From Natronorubrum texcoconense (GTDB taxonomy: Archaea > Halobacteriota > Halobacteria > Halobacteriales > Natrialbaceae), in NCBI RefSeq assembly GCF_900100335.1, contig NZ_FNFE01000008.1, forward strand, positions 1-64,000: 64,000 nt of DNA, read 5' to 3'. A program made the position numbers and the translations under genes. The notes below the pieces were generated by a model. That model did no database searches and was not told the origin of the DNA. It saw only the letters and a list, made by a program, of their open reading frames with translations. Below, piece by piece: positions 46,301 to 54,585 of this stretch. Numbering within the stretch: the first letter of the stretch is position 1; the number at the start of each line of letters is the position of its first letter.

Positions 46301-46439
46301 CGACCTCCGGGCGGTCTCTGGACTCGAGTACGGCGACGATCGCGATACTGCTGACGAGCAGGAGAACTGCGAGCAGCGCGAACGGGATTCGCGCTCGATC
46401 GTCCGACGCGAGTGAGACGGTCCGCGGTCGCCCGCTCAT
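43380..46439 (-). CDS. Large membrane-anchored haloarchaeal envelope protein (DUF7286-like)
   Basis: 1019 residues from the ATG at 46439, overlapping the upstream gene by 4 bp; a 200-residue Arg-rich stretch before it is a shadow. Residues about 18-36 (IPFALLAVLLLVSSIAIVAVLES) form a single N-terminal membrane anchor. The remainder is acidic with long charged stretches, cysteines in pairs (CMANDL, then LCESDF) and a C-terminal region with CISDETELELPVGG. It is typical of a large extracellular protein, and I recall it next to two smaller proteins near type IV pilus loci of haloarchaea. Function unknown. Confidence 0.75.
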   Translation of the reverse strand: MSGRPRTVSLASDDRARIPFALLAVLLLVSSIAIVAVLESRDRPEVDVDQGLAVDRAESIATGEIRHAVVRATDDAAKEPVSSTDGADTAFADAVDSDDVFEQYLALRIYRDVAVSLASAEQEIGHDRTAVASVERLDWDDGDDLESAIDRIDLEQTDDDVLTATVEDVELTVEHDGEETVSERRDITVSVGTNALELRDRTSEFEEQLETGFFEADEFYDGFGRYFAARMYPYVWGKAYYDRLVSNDRTFHNLTPNEHTEVMANDAVFALQEASFGTADPYEHHATFLPTICMANDLASEAGDIDLDELLGEQLEDEINESDGLCESDFIDTEGEIDYPEPPTIQEIVLTLLEDNVDTDVEIQAHPFADIAYMELVAGLAMDDVESEFNDSLEGHERFSGVYLEDYFADEPANQDAADAIDGLGEQLADLEELIDETAPMSDLTDDSMESVYDVEIDTSETGPTKHDQLPETERPGENWSRIDRSYTTSGGDASVSIDVVSDDGAGFDDRELTEVELAYETDVGVIETWRHDNETFLDPITNVTVPLEQVRTDWKRPVTYSASYEIDADLAENIDVERERGLESPFGTDSWNESYGFVGNFDGIETDAAGETFDLDATSVGAQERELEDEIEGSSRSIVTESDLERAIPYSSDPDVDVEPRDRTLLYDWVIGELNRTHEAVVTSVAPHETNLWSMLEQPSPLGEVEDNVRSVENELVYENTTGSYENTADLLRAEVRKQYFEAIYEHIETVESYHEETIDGGAGMIDDLLGGLLDAGNDLLGAPLEFVESMLDPESQPEDARAPAPDSELLEATSYQVEASPTYLSLEPVNRSDVPAVRPEGGTLLEADPTSEHASMGAGYFNAVGFPGLPLLPVPSLSFLQLDVYSLEVQGEYARFEVRANSGDPAASDETTYVRQDTRVSLETPPWADQDELAVGSVEPIGFENRLVVPVVVPSPQLLPRGTPGVGDMWQSTTLDVPREECSTAWNDVGASFEPDEQGESDECISDETELELPVGG

Positions 46440-47491
46440 GGCTGCCACGTCTGGACGGTGATCGTCACGTCGTCGGTCGATACCTCCTCGGCGAGCAGCG
46501 CCGCGACCGCCTCCTCTCGCTCGGCATCGTCGTCGGAGTCCTCGTCGATCGCCTCGAGTTCGTCCGCGAAGGCGGTTTCCAGGTCGTTTGCGATCCAGTC
46601 TGCGAGTCCCCTCGCTTCGGAGTCGGATTCGCTTTCGCCGTCGGAGCCGTAGAGCACGCGCTCGTTCGCCTCGAGCGCATCCGCATCGCTTCGGTTGAGC
46701 GGGCGCTCGTCGTCGGCATTCGTCTCCTCGCCGAACTCGTATTCTAGCGGGGCGACCAGTCGTTCGTAGTGGTAGACCGTGAGTTCTCGCGAGAGTCCCT
46801 GACTCTCGAGCGTTCGCTGGACCGAGTCTGCCGGAAGGTAGCCTTCGATAATCGCCGCACCGATGGCTGCTCCGGCGACCTCGAGTGCGTCGTCGTCGGA
46901 CCCGACGGATAGATCGGCTTCGTCGACGGCCGGAAGATCGCTCGAGGCCGTGATCGTGCGACTCGAGACGTCCTCGTCCGGCGGCGGTCGCTCGCCAGCC
47001 GTCGCCGTGCCGTTGATCGCCGCGCCATTGTACGGTTCCCATTCGGCGACGACGTAGAACTCGTGGTTCGCGCCGAGGAGGGCACTCTTAGTGGAGGCGT
47101 CGACGGCGTCTTCGAAGTCGTCGGCGTACGGCAGTATCTGGTCGCCGTCGATGTGGAGGTTCGTGACTGCCGCGTCGGCGAGCAGCCCGGTCGCCGAGCC
47201 GAAGTCGGTTCGGGTGTAGTTGCCGTCGCGCTCGTCGACGGGGTCGGCAGCCCCGAGATCGTACTCGACGCTGAGCGTCACTGCAGCCAGCGTCTCCACC
47301 GTTCTGTCGGGCCGGGTTTCGTCGCGGTCGTCGTCCGCCGCGTGGAGATAGGCGCCGAGCAGGAGGACGCTCGCGCTGACGAGCAGCAGTGCCATCGCGA
47401 CGTCTACGACCGTGCTGACACCCCGTTCGGTGTGCCGGTTACGTCGTGTGCTTCGATCCCTACGCGGTGACGAGCGTGACACGGTACTCAC
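46436..47491 (-). CDS. Envelope protein with prepilin-like signal (DUF7284-like)
   Basis: 351 residues starting at GTG 47491. RRNRHTERG followed by VSTVVDVAMALLLVSASVL is a type III (prepilin peptidase) signal: basic residues, Gly at -1, then a hydrophobic stretch of about 20. The mature part is acidic and has a possible Asp/Glu-rich C-terminal half. It overlaps the upstream gene by 32 bp and the downstream gene by 4 bp. This organisation suggests translational coupling of three parts of one surface structure. Confidence 0.78.
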   Translation of the reverse strand: MSTVSRSSPRRDRSTRRNRHTERGVSTVVDVAMALLLVSASVLLLGAYLHAADDDRDETRPDRTVETLAAVTLSVEYDLGAADPVDERDGNYTRTDFGSATGLLADAAVTNLHIDGDQILPYADDFEDAVDASTKSALLGANHEFYVVAEWEPYNGAAINGTATAGERPPPDEDVSSRTITASSDLPAVDEADLSVGSDDDALEVAGAAIGAAIIEGYLPADSVQRTLESQGLSRELTVYHYERLVAPLEYEFGEETNADDERPLNRSDADALEANERVLYGSDGESESDSEARGLADWIANDLETAFADELEAIDEDSDDDAEREEAVAALLAEEVSTDDVTITVQTWQP

Positions 47492-48431
47492 CCGATTGGG
47501 CGTCCTGCGCTATCTCCGCGGCGTCGCTGGCGATGTCGGCCGTGATCGATCCACCCTCGCAAATGTCAGCGAACCCGTGACTGCTCTCGAGCCGACCTTC
47601 GCACTCGAGGGAGCCGTCGGTGTAAACCCCGACGGCGATGGGGTAGACGAACGCGTTCTGGTTTTCGCCGGTTTCGGAGAGAATCGGTACCTCGAAATCG
47701 GTTTGCGAGCCGTCTGCGGTATCCGTCTCGCTCTTGGTCACCAACAGCTCGTTGTCGCCGCCGTGTTCGACGTCGTCGAAATCTCGGTTTCCGTGACCGG
47801 CGTACTCGAATCCGGTGAGCACGACTTCGATCTCGGCTCCCGATGCAGCCGTGTAGCGAACCGTCGCTTCGGTGGCAGCCGTGGACTCGAAACTTCTGGA
47901 GACGTTCTCGGCCCGATCGATAGAGCCGGCGGTCTCGACCGTTGTTCCCGCTTCCGCCTCGACTTCGAGCGTTCGAACGGCCAGTTCGCCGTCTGCGAGG
48001 TTCCACTCACCGTCGCTTTCCTCGTGAGCCTCGACGAGATCGGCCAGGAACTCGCCCTCGACGTCCTGTCGATCGGTCTCGACGGCGTCGCCGTAGGCAG
48101 ACTCGAGCGACGCGCCGCGAGCGACCGCCTCGAGTCGTTCGTTCCCCACGACGGGAACGACGGTTCCGTACGCGAGACTCGAGCGGGCGGTTCCGTGTTC
48201 GTTTCGCAGCGAGACGGTGGGTCCCTCGAATTTGACTTCCGCGGCGTCGTGGCCGTACGTCGCGCTGGCGTCGTGCGTGGTCCCGGCAACGCGGTCGATC
48301 GTGTTCGCGGCCTGATTCGCGTCCGGCGGCGGGCCCGTCGGGAGCCCGAGTACGAGACCGGCGAGCCCCACACTGACGATGCTGACGGCCAGCCAGACGT
48401 ACCACGCGTCGGCCGGAGTCTCCCAATCCAT
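47460..48431 (-). CDS. Membrane-anchored envelope protein (DUF7283-like), first gene of the operon
   Basis: 323 residues from the ATG at 48431. One N-terminal membrane segment (VWLAVSIVSVGLAGLVLGLP) is followed by an acidic extracellular domain with a conserved-looking SLRNEHGTARSSLAYGTVVPV segment and two cysteines near the end (LECEGRL, then ADICEGG) that could form a disulfide. The strong TATA box about 26 bp upstream marks it as the first gene of the three-gene operon. Function unknown; a pilus-like or surface-attachment role is suspected from the neighbour's signal. Confidence 0.78.
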   Translation of the reverse strand: MDWETPADAWYVWLAVSIVSVGLAGLVLGLPTGPPPDANQAANTIDRVAGTTHDASATYGHDAAEVKFEGPTVSLRNEHGTARSSLAYGTVVPVVGNERLEAVARGASLESAYGDAVETDRQDVEGEFLADLVEAHEESDGEWNLADGELAVRTLEVEAEAGTTVETAGSIDRAENVSRSFESTAATEATVRYTAASGAEIEVVLTGFEYAGHGNRDFDDVEHGGDNELLVTKSETDTADGSQTDFEVPILSETGENQNAFVYPIAVGVYTDGSLECEGRLESSHGFADICEGGSITADIASDAAEIAQDAQSGEYRVTLVTA

Positions 48432-48453
48432 GCGGCCACTGGCCGACTATTCG

Positions 48454-48461
48454 TATTTAAA
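48454..48461 (-). promoter_or_regulatory. TATA box of the envelope-protein operon
   Basis: On the minus strand GGTTTAAATACGAA. The TTTAAATA core is centred about 26 bp before the ATG at 48431, so the transcript is probably leaderless. It is a canonical haloarchaeal TATA box, unlike the ATAACAAA octamers of the glycan genes. Confidence 0.7.
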
Positions 48462-48524
48462 CCTCAGTAGCGATGGAGTGGTGTGTGGTTCCTCTGTGCT
48501 GCGCTCCGTCGGATTACCCGATTT

Positions 48525-50771
48525 TCACCGAGTCGGCTTCCCGTTCTCCCGCGCCGCCTTCAGATGCCGTCGCTCGATGACCACCTCGTCCGCCTTCTCG
48601 TTCGCCTCGTCGGGATCGTACTTGCTGGCCACCTCGCGGATCGCCTTCATCGAGGCCGTCCGAACGAGCGCCTCGAGGTCCGCACCCGTATACCCCTCCA
48701 ACTCGGCGGCCAGCGCCGAGAGATCGATCTCGTCGTCCAGCGGCTTCCCGCGGGTGTGGACCTCGAGAATCTTCTCGCGGGCCGCCTGGTCGGGTTCACC
48801 GACCAGAACGTGCGTGTCCAGCCGTCCCGGACGAAGCAGGGCGGGATCGATCTGATCCTTGCGGTTCGTCGCCGCGAGCACCACCAGATTCGGGTTCTCT
48901 CGCATCCCGTCGAGTTCGGTCAGGAGCTGTGAGACGACGCGTTCGGTCACCTCGTGGCCCTCGCCGCGCGCGGCCGTGATCGCGTCGATCTCGTCGAAGA
49001 AGACGATCGACGGCGCGGACTGTCGGGCTCGCTCGAACACCTCGCGGATCGCCTTCTCGCTCTCGCCGACGTAGCGGTCGATGATCTCCGGACCGTCCAC
49101 GCGGACGAAGTTGACGTCGGTCTCTCCCGCGAGCGCGCGTGCGAGCAACGTCTTCCCCGTCCCGGGTGGGCCGTAGAGCAAGACGCCGGAGGGAGGGTCG
49201 GTGTTCGTCTCCTCGAACAGCCGATCGTACGTCAGCGGCCACTCGACGGACTCCCGGAGGATCTGTTTGGCGTCCTCGAGCCCGCCGACGTTCGAGAAGT
49301 CCGTGTTCGGCGATTCGGCGACGTACTCGCGCATCGCCGAGGGTTCGACGGCGGCGAGCGCGCTGTCGAAGTGGGATTTCGTCACCGTCGGACTCTCGTT
49401 CCACTCGTCGCGCTCGTCGGATTCGGTCGGTCGGTCCCGAATCGCAGCCATCGCGGCCTCGCTCGCGACGGCGTCGAGGTCGGCCCCGACGAACCCGTGC
49501 GTTCGCCGAGCGATAGCGTCGACGCTCACGTCGTCGTCGAGCGGCATCCCGCGAGTGTGGACCTCGAGAATCTCTTTCCGTCCCTCCACGTCCGGAACGC
49601 CGACCTGGATCTCGCGATCGAAGCGCCCGCCGCGACGGAGTGCGGGATCTATCACATCGACCCGGTTCGTCGCGCCGATGACGATCACCTCGCCGCGAGC
49701 GTCGAGCCCGTCCATCAGCGTCAGGAGCTGGCCGACGATCCGGTTTTCGGCGTCGCCGTCGTCGTCTCGCTGGCCCGCGATGGAGTCGATCTCGTCGAAG
49801 AAGATGATCGTCGGCGCGTTCGCCTCGGCCTGTTCGAACACCTCTCGGAGTCGCTCCTCGGACTCACCTTTGTACTTCGACATGATCTCCGGGCCGGAGA
49901 TCGTCTCGAAGTTGGCGTCGACCTCGTTTGCGACCGCGCGAGCGATCAGCGTCTTCCCGGTTCCCGGCGGCCCGTAGAGTAAGACGCCGGAAGGCGGTTC
50001 GACGCCGAGCCGTCGGAACAGTTCCGGCTCCGAGAGGGGGAGTTCGATCATCTCGCGGACGAGTTCGAGCTCTTCATCCAGTCCGCCGATGTCCTCGTAC
50101 GTGACTCCGGAGGTGGGTTCCGCCTCGGTGGTTCCGGGTGGCTGACCGTCCGCCGCTCCGCTCGCTCCGCCGCTACTGCCGCTTTCGCTCGCACTGGCGG
50201 CACTCCCGTCGGCGCTTCGGCTGGTGCTCGAGGATCCCTTCCGAGCCGTGTTCGAACCGCCGCCGGCGATTCGAATCGTGGTCGTACTCGTGATCCGAAC
50301 GTCGCCGCCGGGGTCGGTGTCGGTGACTCTGAACGGCTCCTGTCCGAGCCCCTCGATTCGAATCTGCTCGCCCGCCCGAACCGGGCGGTTTCGAAGCGTC
50401 TTGGCCGCCTCTCGCTCCGCACTGCCACGCTGGGTGTCGGTGAACGACGACGGTGCGGCGAGTGTGACTCGGTTCGCTTCGGCGATCGTCGACGTGTCTT
50501 TCGTTCGAACGGCCACCGTATCACCGACGTGTGCGCCGGCGTTCGCCCGGGTGTCGCCGTCGATCTGGATGACGTTCTCCGGAACCGACGAGTCCGCCGG
50601 CCACATTTTCGCGACGGTCGTCTTCTCGCCCTCGATGACGACGGTGTCGCCGCTCAACACGCCGAGTTGCCGACGTGCGATCTCCGGGATCCGTGCGACC
50701 CCTCGCCCCGCGTCTCGCTTCTCGGCGGCCCGAACCGTCAGCGAAACGCCGTCCGAATCCGACTGGCTCAT
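48525..50771 (-). CDS. Cdc48/VAT-type double AAA+ ATPase
   Basis: 748 residues from the ATG at 50771. The N-domain (about 1-180) is a double-psi barrel starting LTVRAAEKRDAGRGVARI. A Ser/Gly-rich linker at about 180-235 is longer than in VAT. D1 has GPPGTGKTLIARAVA and IIFFDEIDSIAGQRDD; D2 has GPPGTGKTLLARALA and IVFFDEIDAITAARGE. Sensor motifs VIGATNRVD and VLAATNRKD are present. The protein unfolds substrates, often for the archaeal proteasome. It stands alone, next to an HTH_10 regulator on the same strand. Confidence 0.95.
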   Translation of the reverse strand: MSQSDSDGVSLTVRAAEKRDAGRGVARIPEIARRQLGVLSGDTVVIEGEKTTVAKMWPADSSVPENVIQIDGDTRANAGAHVGDTVAVRTKDTSTIAEANRVTLAAPSSFTDTQRGSAEREAAKTLRNRPVRAGEQIRIEGLGQEPFRVTDTDPGGDVRITSTTTIRIAGGGSNTARKGSSSTSRSADGSAASASESGSSGGASGAADGQPPGTTEAEPTSGVTYEDIGGLDEELELVREMIELPLSEPELFRRLGVEPPSGVLLYGPPGTGKTLIARAVANEVDANFETISGPEIMSKYKGESEERLREVFEQAEANAPTIIFFDEIDSIAGQRDDDGDAENRIVGQLLTLMDGLDARGEVIVIGATNRVDVIDPALRRGGRFDREIQVGVPDVEGRKEILEVHTRGMPLDDDVSVDAIARRTHGFVGADLDAVASEAAMAAIRDRPTESDERDEWNESPTVTKSHFDSALAAVEPSAMREYVAESPNTDFSNVGGLEDAKQILRESVEWPLTYDRLFEETNTDPPSGVLLYGPPGTGKTLLARALAGETDVNFVRVDGPEIIDRYVGESEKAIREVFERARQSAPSIVFFDEIDAITAARGEGHEVTERVVSQLLTELDGMRENPNLVVLAATNRKDQIDPALLRPGRLDTHVLVGEPDQAAREKILEVHTRGKPLDDEIDLSALAAELEGYTGADLEALVRTASMKAIREVASKYDPDEANEKADEVVIERRHLKAARENGKPTR

Positions 50772-50836
50772 ACCCGTTCCTTTCGCACGGGCCGTCTTGA
50801 GAATTGTCCTGTCAGTCGGTTCCGAAATCGAGTCAC

Positions 50837-51472
50837 TTACAGCCCGTTCTCGAGCACTCGATCGATCCCTCGTCGAATCCGTTCGGACGCCGACGGCCCC
50901 GAAATCCCCAGTTCGTCCCCGATCTCCGCGGTCGACACCTCTCGCGGGACCGCGAAGTAGCCTGCATCGCGGGCCGCGGTCAGCGCTTCGTACTGCTCGT
51001 GAGTGAGTCCGAACGGCGGATCGTCGGCCGTCGATTCCCGAGTCAGTCGCTCGAGTTGGAACGTGGCGCCGCGCTCGACACAGAACTCGCGGTACTCCGC
51101 GAGCGCCTCTCGATCCGGAAACCGGGACCGACTCCACCAACCGTCGACGGTCACGATGCTGCCGAGCGGCGTGGTGCCCAACTCGATGAATTTCCGGTAT
51201 ATCGGCACCGGTGGATCACGGAGTTCGATCCGATACAGGGCGTTCCCGTCGTATTCGTCCAGCGTCATGGCCCCTGCGACCGTAGCATCGTCCGCCAGTG
51301 CGTCGCGAAATTCGTCGTCGGGCTCGTCGACGACTCGACAGAGCGCCACGGGACGGTCGGGGTCGATGACGAGGATCCGTTCGATGTAGACCGTGACCGA
51401 CGGAACGGCCGCTACTGCGTTCGTCAACGGGAGGTCGAGTGACGTCACCCGAAACTCTGCGATGAGTCCCAT
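50837..51472 (-). CDS. HTH_10 (bacterio-opsin activator-type) regulator
   Basis: 211 residues. MGLIAEFRVTSLDLPLTNAV opens the Bat-associated domain, with LYRIELRDPPVPIYRKF and VTVDGWWSRSRFPDREAL in the middle. The C-terminal HTH_10 is LTHEQYEALTAARDAGYFAVPREVSTAEIG, with a recognition helix around LGISGPSASERIRRG. It diverges from the R2lox-like gene with only 86 bp between the start codons, so it is a good candidate regulator of that gene and of itself. Confidence 0.9.
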   Translation of the reverse strand: MGLIAEFRVTSLDLPLTNAVAAVPSVTVYIERILVIDPDRPVALCRVVDEPDDEFRDALADDATVAGAMTLDEYDGNALYRIELRDPPVPIYRKFIELGTTPLGSIVTVDGWWSRSRFPDREALAEYREFCVERGATFQLERLTRESTADDPPFGLTHEQYEALTAARDAGYFAVPREVSTAEIGDELGISGPSASERIRRGIDRVLENGL

Positions 51473-51558
51473 GGCACCAGATTCAGCTTTAGATACTTAA
51501 ACACCCTACTCTGTGAGATACAAATTCATGTGGGTTCTGCCGGTAGGTCCGTCCAACG
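51473..51558. promoter_or_regulatory. Shared divergent promoter of the HTH_10 regulator and R2lox-like gene
   Basis: 86 bp holding TTTAGATACTTAAACACC and GAGATACAAATTCATG. Both are AT-rich enough for TATA boxes facing opposite genes. The divergent layout suggests common control. Confidence 0.4.
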
Positions 51559-52467
51559 ATGGCAACCGATAGCCGGCCACAACCCGAAACGCAACTCGAC
51601 ACGACGGTGCGTTCGCACAACTACTACCGCAACGCCGTCGAGAAACACTGGGATCCCCACGAGATCGACCTCGAGGCCGATCTCGAAGGCGCTGCCGAAC
51701 TTCCGGAACCGGCGTTCGAAGGGCTCAAACAGTCGCTCGCACTGTTCGGCGCCGGCGAGGAGTCGGTGACGGAGGATCTCGCGCCGCTCGCGGTCGTCCT
51801 GGACGATATCGGCGACCAGATGTTCCTCACCACCCAGCTCTACGAGGAGTCGAAACACACGGATTTCTTCGACCGCTACTGGCGCGAGGTGGTTCACGCC
51901 GAAGAGAAACGGCGCGGTCAGGAGCTGTCTTCGCCGACCGACGAGAAGTGGTTCAACGAGCCCTACGACGAACTGTTCGAGCGCAACGAGCGGGCGATGG
52001 ATCGCCTCCTCGAGGACGATTCGCCCGAAAACCGTGCGAAAGCTCACTGTCACTACCACCTGACGATCGAGGGCATTCTGGCGCAAACGGGCTACTACGG
52101 ACTCACGCTCGCCTACGGCGAGAACGAACCCGACCTCCCCGACCTACCGGGACTGGTCGAGGGGCTCAAACTGATCCGCAGCGACGAGGGACGCCACGTC
52201 GGGTTCGGAATGGCACAACTCAAGTCGCTCGTTATCGACGGCGACGTCGAGGCCGACCTCCTCCGCGAGACGGTCGGCGAACTGGTCCCGCTCGTCCAGG
52301 AGAGTCTGACCAGCGACGACGGTGCCAGCTCCGAAGGCGGTCCCGGTCCGAGCCCGTCCGATCTCTCCGAGTACGCCTATCACAAACACGAACAGCGAAT
52401 GCAACAGATCACCACCGCCAGCGAGAAAATTCCGGAAGTCGAGGAACTCACGGAGCTCGACGCCTGA
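51559..52467 (+). CDS. R2-like ligand-binding oxidase (R2lox) / ribonucleotide-reductase R2 homolog
   Basis: 302 residues. Ferritin-like helices carry the dimetal ligands: QLYEESKHTDFFDRYW (ExxH), HYHLTIEGILAQTGYYGL and RSDEGRHVGFGMAQL (ExxH). The length and the first ExxH context fit R2lox, a Mn/Fe oxidase with a bound fatty acid, better than true R2, which is longer with a different C-terminal tail. No large-subunit gene is adjacent, which also argues against a classical reductase. The physiological role of R2lox is not settled. It diverges from an HTH_10 regulator. Confidence 0.85.
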   Translation: MATDSRPQPETQLDTTVRSHNYYRNAVEKHWDPHEIDLEADLEGAAELPEPAFEGLKQSLALFGAGEESVTEDLAPLAVVLDDIGDQMFLTTQLYEESKHTDFFDRYWREVVHAEEKRRGQELSSPTDEKWFNEPYDELFERNERAMDRLLEDDSPENRAKAHCHYHLTIEGILAQTGYYGLTLAYGENEPDLPDLPGLVEGLKLIRSDEGRHVGFGMAQLKSLVIDGDVEADLLRETVGELVPLVQESLTSDDGASSEGGPGPSPSDLSEYAYHKHEQRMQQITTASEKIPEVEELTELDA

Positions 52468-52590
52468 GCGTCCCCCGCTCCAGCGGGGCCGTCTGCGGAT
52501 TCAAACCACGTTCTCGCTCGTCGCCTCACCGCGTCGAACACCTAGTCACCTCGAAGAAACGCCTTTGTCGTTCGTCGTGAACTGTCGGGT

Positions 52591-52725
52591 ATGGTAGTCC
52601 AGACCGAGCGGGACGACGCCACGTGGTGGGAGTGTGAGACCTGCGGGCTACTGTTCGACGAAAAGGCGGACGCCTCGGAGCACGAGCAGCGGTGTGACGA
52701 CAGCGAACCGTCGTACATTCAATAG
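52591..52725 (+). CDS. Short zinc-finger-like protein (DUF7128-type)
   Basis: 44 residues. TERDDATWWECETCGLLFDEKADASEHEQRC gives a C2HC-type knuckle (CETC, later H and C), ending DSEPSYIQ. The pattern recurs in many haloarchaea and I recall it as DUF7128. It lies 123 bp after the R2lox-like gene and may be separately transcribed. Function unknown; binding of zinc is likely. Confidence 0.8.
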   Translation: MVVQTERDDATWWECETCGLLFDEKADASEHEQRCDDSEPSYIQ

Positions 52726-52771
52726 CTCGACCCCACAGCGATAGCGTGTCGTTCGGCGGATCGACCGACGA

Positions 52772-53017
52772 TCACTCGAGTCGCTCGCGGTGATCGACAG
52801 CTAGTTCCTGAGCCTGCTCGAGCGTGTGGGTTTCCGTCCACCGCACGCGCTCGCCGTCGCCGTAGGCGAGCGCCGTCTTGAGTTCGTCCCGGAGGACGCC
52901 GTGTCCGACCGACTGAACCGTCCCCGACGAATCGGCGAGTTCGTACACGCCAGGTCGGTCGGGTGCGCTGGCGACCGTCCCGCGGTCGAGGTCGCGCCAG
53001 GGTTTCTGTAGCGGCAT
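52772..53017 (-). CDS. Small haloarchaeal protein, GIY-YIG-like (DUF7508-type)
   Basis: 81 residues from the ATG at 53017. MPLQKPWRDLDRGTVAS is followed by GVYELADSSGTVQSVGHG, which resembles the GIY-YIG first strands with degenerate catalytic residues. LKTALAYGDGERVRWTETHTLEQAQELAVDH completes the fold. The family is short and conserved in haloarchaea. Nuclease activity is doubtful because the second tyrosine is absent. The gene lies 4 bp after the DUF5796-type gene on the same strand. Confidence 0.8.
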   Translation of the reverse strand: MPLQKPWRDLDRGTVASAPDRPGVYELADSSGTVQSVGHGVLRDELKTALAYGDGERVRWTETHTLEQAQELAVDHRERLE

Positions 53018-53021
53018 CGCG

Positions 53022-53543
53022 TTATCCCCACTCGGTGCCGTCGGTCTCGGCACTCTCGTCCGGTTCATCGCGCTCGGTATCGGCGCCGGCACGTTCGCCC
53101 TCGCTATCGACGCGCTCGGCGTGGGCGACGAGTTCGTAGGCGTGCTCGCTGAGTTCGTCCTCGGCGAAGACGAACACGCGGCCGTCGACCAGCGAGAGGT
53201 CGGCATCGACGCGAATCGAGTACGCTTCCGTCGAGACGGTCACCCCCGGAAACAGGACCTCCTCGTCGTCCCCCTCGAGCATCACGCGGCCGACGCCGGT
53301 CGTCTCGAGGATGTCGTCGTGGGTGTTGTGGTCGTTGACGTAGGTCATGACGCCCTCGATTCCGTCGGGGTCGGTGACGAGGACGTGGACCTCCTTGCCC
53401 GGCGGGGTCTTGATCGATTCCTCGACGGGTTTCGGCGGGCCGTGGTAGAAGACGTCCCGGCCGTCGAGATACTCGACGACGACGCCACCCTCGACGAAGT
53501 CGACCCCGATCGTACTGGGTGCGACGTTGCTGCGAACGCTCAT
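53022..53543 (-). CDS. Conserved haloarchaeal protein (DUF5796-type)
   Basis: 173 residues from the ATG at 53543. SVRSNVAPSTIGVDFVEGGVVVEYLDGRDVFYHGPP, then PGKEVHVLVTDP and a long acidic C-terminal tail, match a haloarchaeal family I recall as DUF5796. There are no membrane segments, signal peptide or catalytic motif. It precedes the GIY-YIG-like gene by 4 bp, so they probably form an operon. Function unknown. Confidence 0.83.
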   Translation of the reverse strand: MSVRSNVAPSTIGVDFVEGGVVVEYLDGRDVFYHGPPKPVEESIKTPPGKEVHVLVTDPDGIEGVMTYVNDHNTHDDILETTGVGRVMLEGDDEEVLFPGVTVSTEAYSIRVDADLSLVDGRVFVFAEDELSEHAYELVAHAERVDSEGERAGADTERDEPDESAETDGTEWG

Positions 53544-53712
53544 TACTCGTCCATTGGGTCGGATCCCGGAAAAACGGTCCGTTCTGCCGTCCGTTCGTTC
53601 GTTCGGATCGGCCGGTAATTGACTCGAGTCTACCGTCTCAGTCGAGCGGTCGTCCGCGGAGAGAATCGTCGAGACCGTCAGCCGTAAATACGCGCTCTGA
53701 GTCGGTTGTCGT

Positions 53713-54585
53713 ATGGACGGCCGCGCCGTCGCCCCAGCAGCCGGAACGGTTCTCAACGCCCTCGCAACCGGGACCGGCGCTGCGTTCGCGATTGACCTCG
53801 AGACGACAGCCACCGTCGAACTCACGACCGACGGGAGTATCGACGCCGAAATCGCCGGCCAACCCGACGCAGATACGGTGCTCGTCGAGCGCTGTGCTGA
53901 ACTGACGATCGACGAGTACGCCGAGATCGCAGGACTGGACGCTTCGGCCGTCGGCGCTCGCGTCCGAACCGAGAGCGAGGTGCCGATGGCGTCGGGGCTG
54001 AAGAGCTCGAGCGCCGCGGCGAACGCGACCGTGCTCGCGACACTCGATGCCCTCGAGATCGTCGGCACGGTCGAGCGAATTGACGCCTGTCGACTGGGTG
54101 TCCGTGCGGCCCGCGACGCCGGCGTCACGGTTACGGGTGCGTTCGACGACGCCAGCGCGAGCATGCTCGGCGGCGTGACGGTCACCGACAACTTGGGCGA
54201 TGAGTTGCTCGCTCGCGAGGAAATCGACTGGTCGGCGTTGGTGTACATCCCGCCAGAACAGTCGTTCAGCGCCGACGCCGACGTCTCGGCCTGCGAGCGG
54301 ATCGCCCCGATGGCGGATCTCGTCGCGGAACTCGCGCTCGACGGTCGCTACGGCGAGGCCATGACCGTCAACGGCTTTGCCTTCTGTGGCGCCCTCGAGT
54401 TCTCGACCGGCCCGATGATCGACGCCCTGCCCGACGTCACGGGCGTCTCGCTGTCGGGAACCGGGCCGAGTTACGTCGCCGTCGGCGACCAGGACACGCT
54501 CGAGACGGTTCGTGAACGGTGGGCGGAACGGGATGGAACGACACGATTACTGCGGACGCGGACAGACGGAGCACAAGTGATATGA
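53713..54585 (+). CDS. aroK: Archaeal shikimate kinase (GHMP type)
   Basis: 290 residues. VPMASGLKSSSAAANATVLATLDA is the GHMP ATP-binding loop and helix. APAAGTVLNALATGTGAAFAIDL at the start and SLSGTGPSYVAVG at the end match archaeal shikimate kinase, which is unrelated to bacterial AroK. It phosphorylates shikimate in aromatic amino acid synthesis. Its stop overlaps the chorismate mutase start (ATGA), so the two pathway genes are coupled. Confidence 0.93.
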   Translation: MDGRAVAPAAGTVLNALATGTGAAFAIDLETTATVELTTDGSIDAEIAGQPDADTVLVERCAELTIDEYAEIAGLDASAVGARVRTESEVPMASGLKSSSAAANATVLATLDALEIVGTVERIDACRLGVRAARDAGVTVTGAFDDASASMLGGVTVTDNLGDELLAREEIDWSALVYIPPEQSFSADADVSACERIAPMADLVAELALDGRYGEAMTVNGFAFCGALEFSTGPMIDALPDVTGVSLSGTGPSYVAVGDQDTLETVRERWAERDGTTRLLRTRTDGAQVI

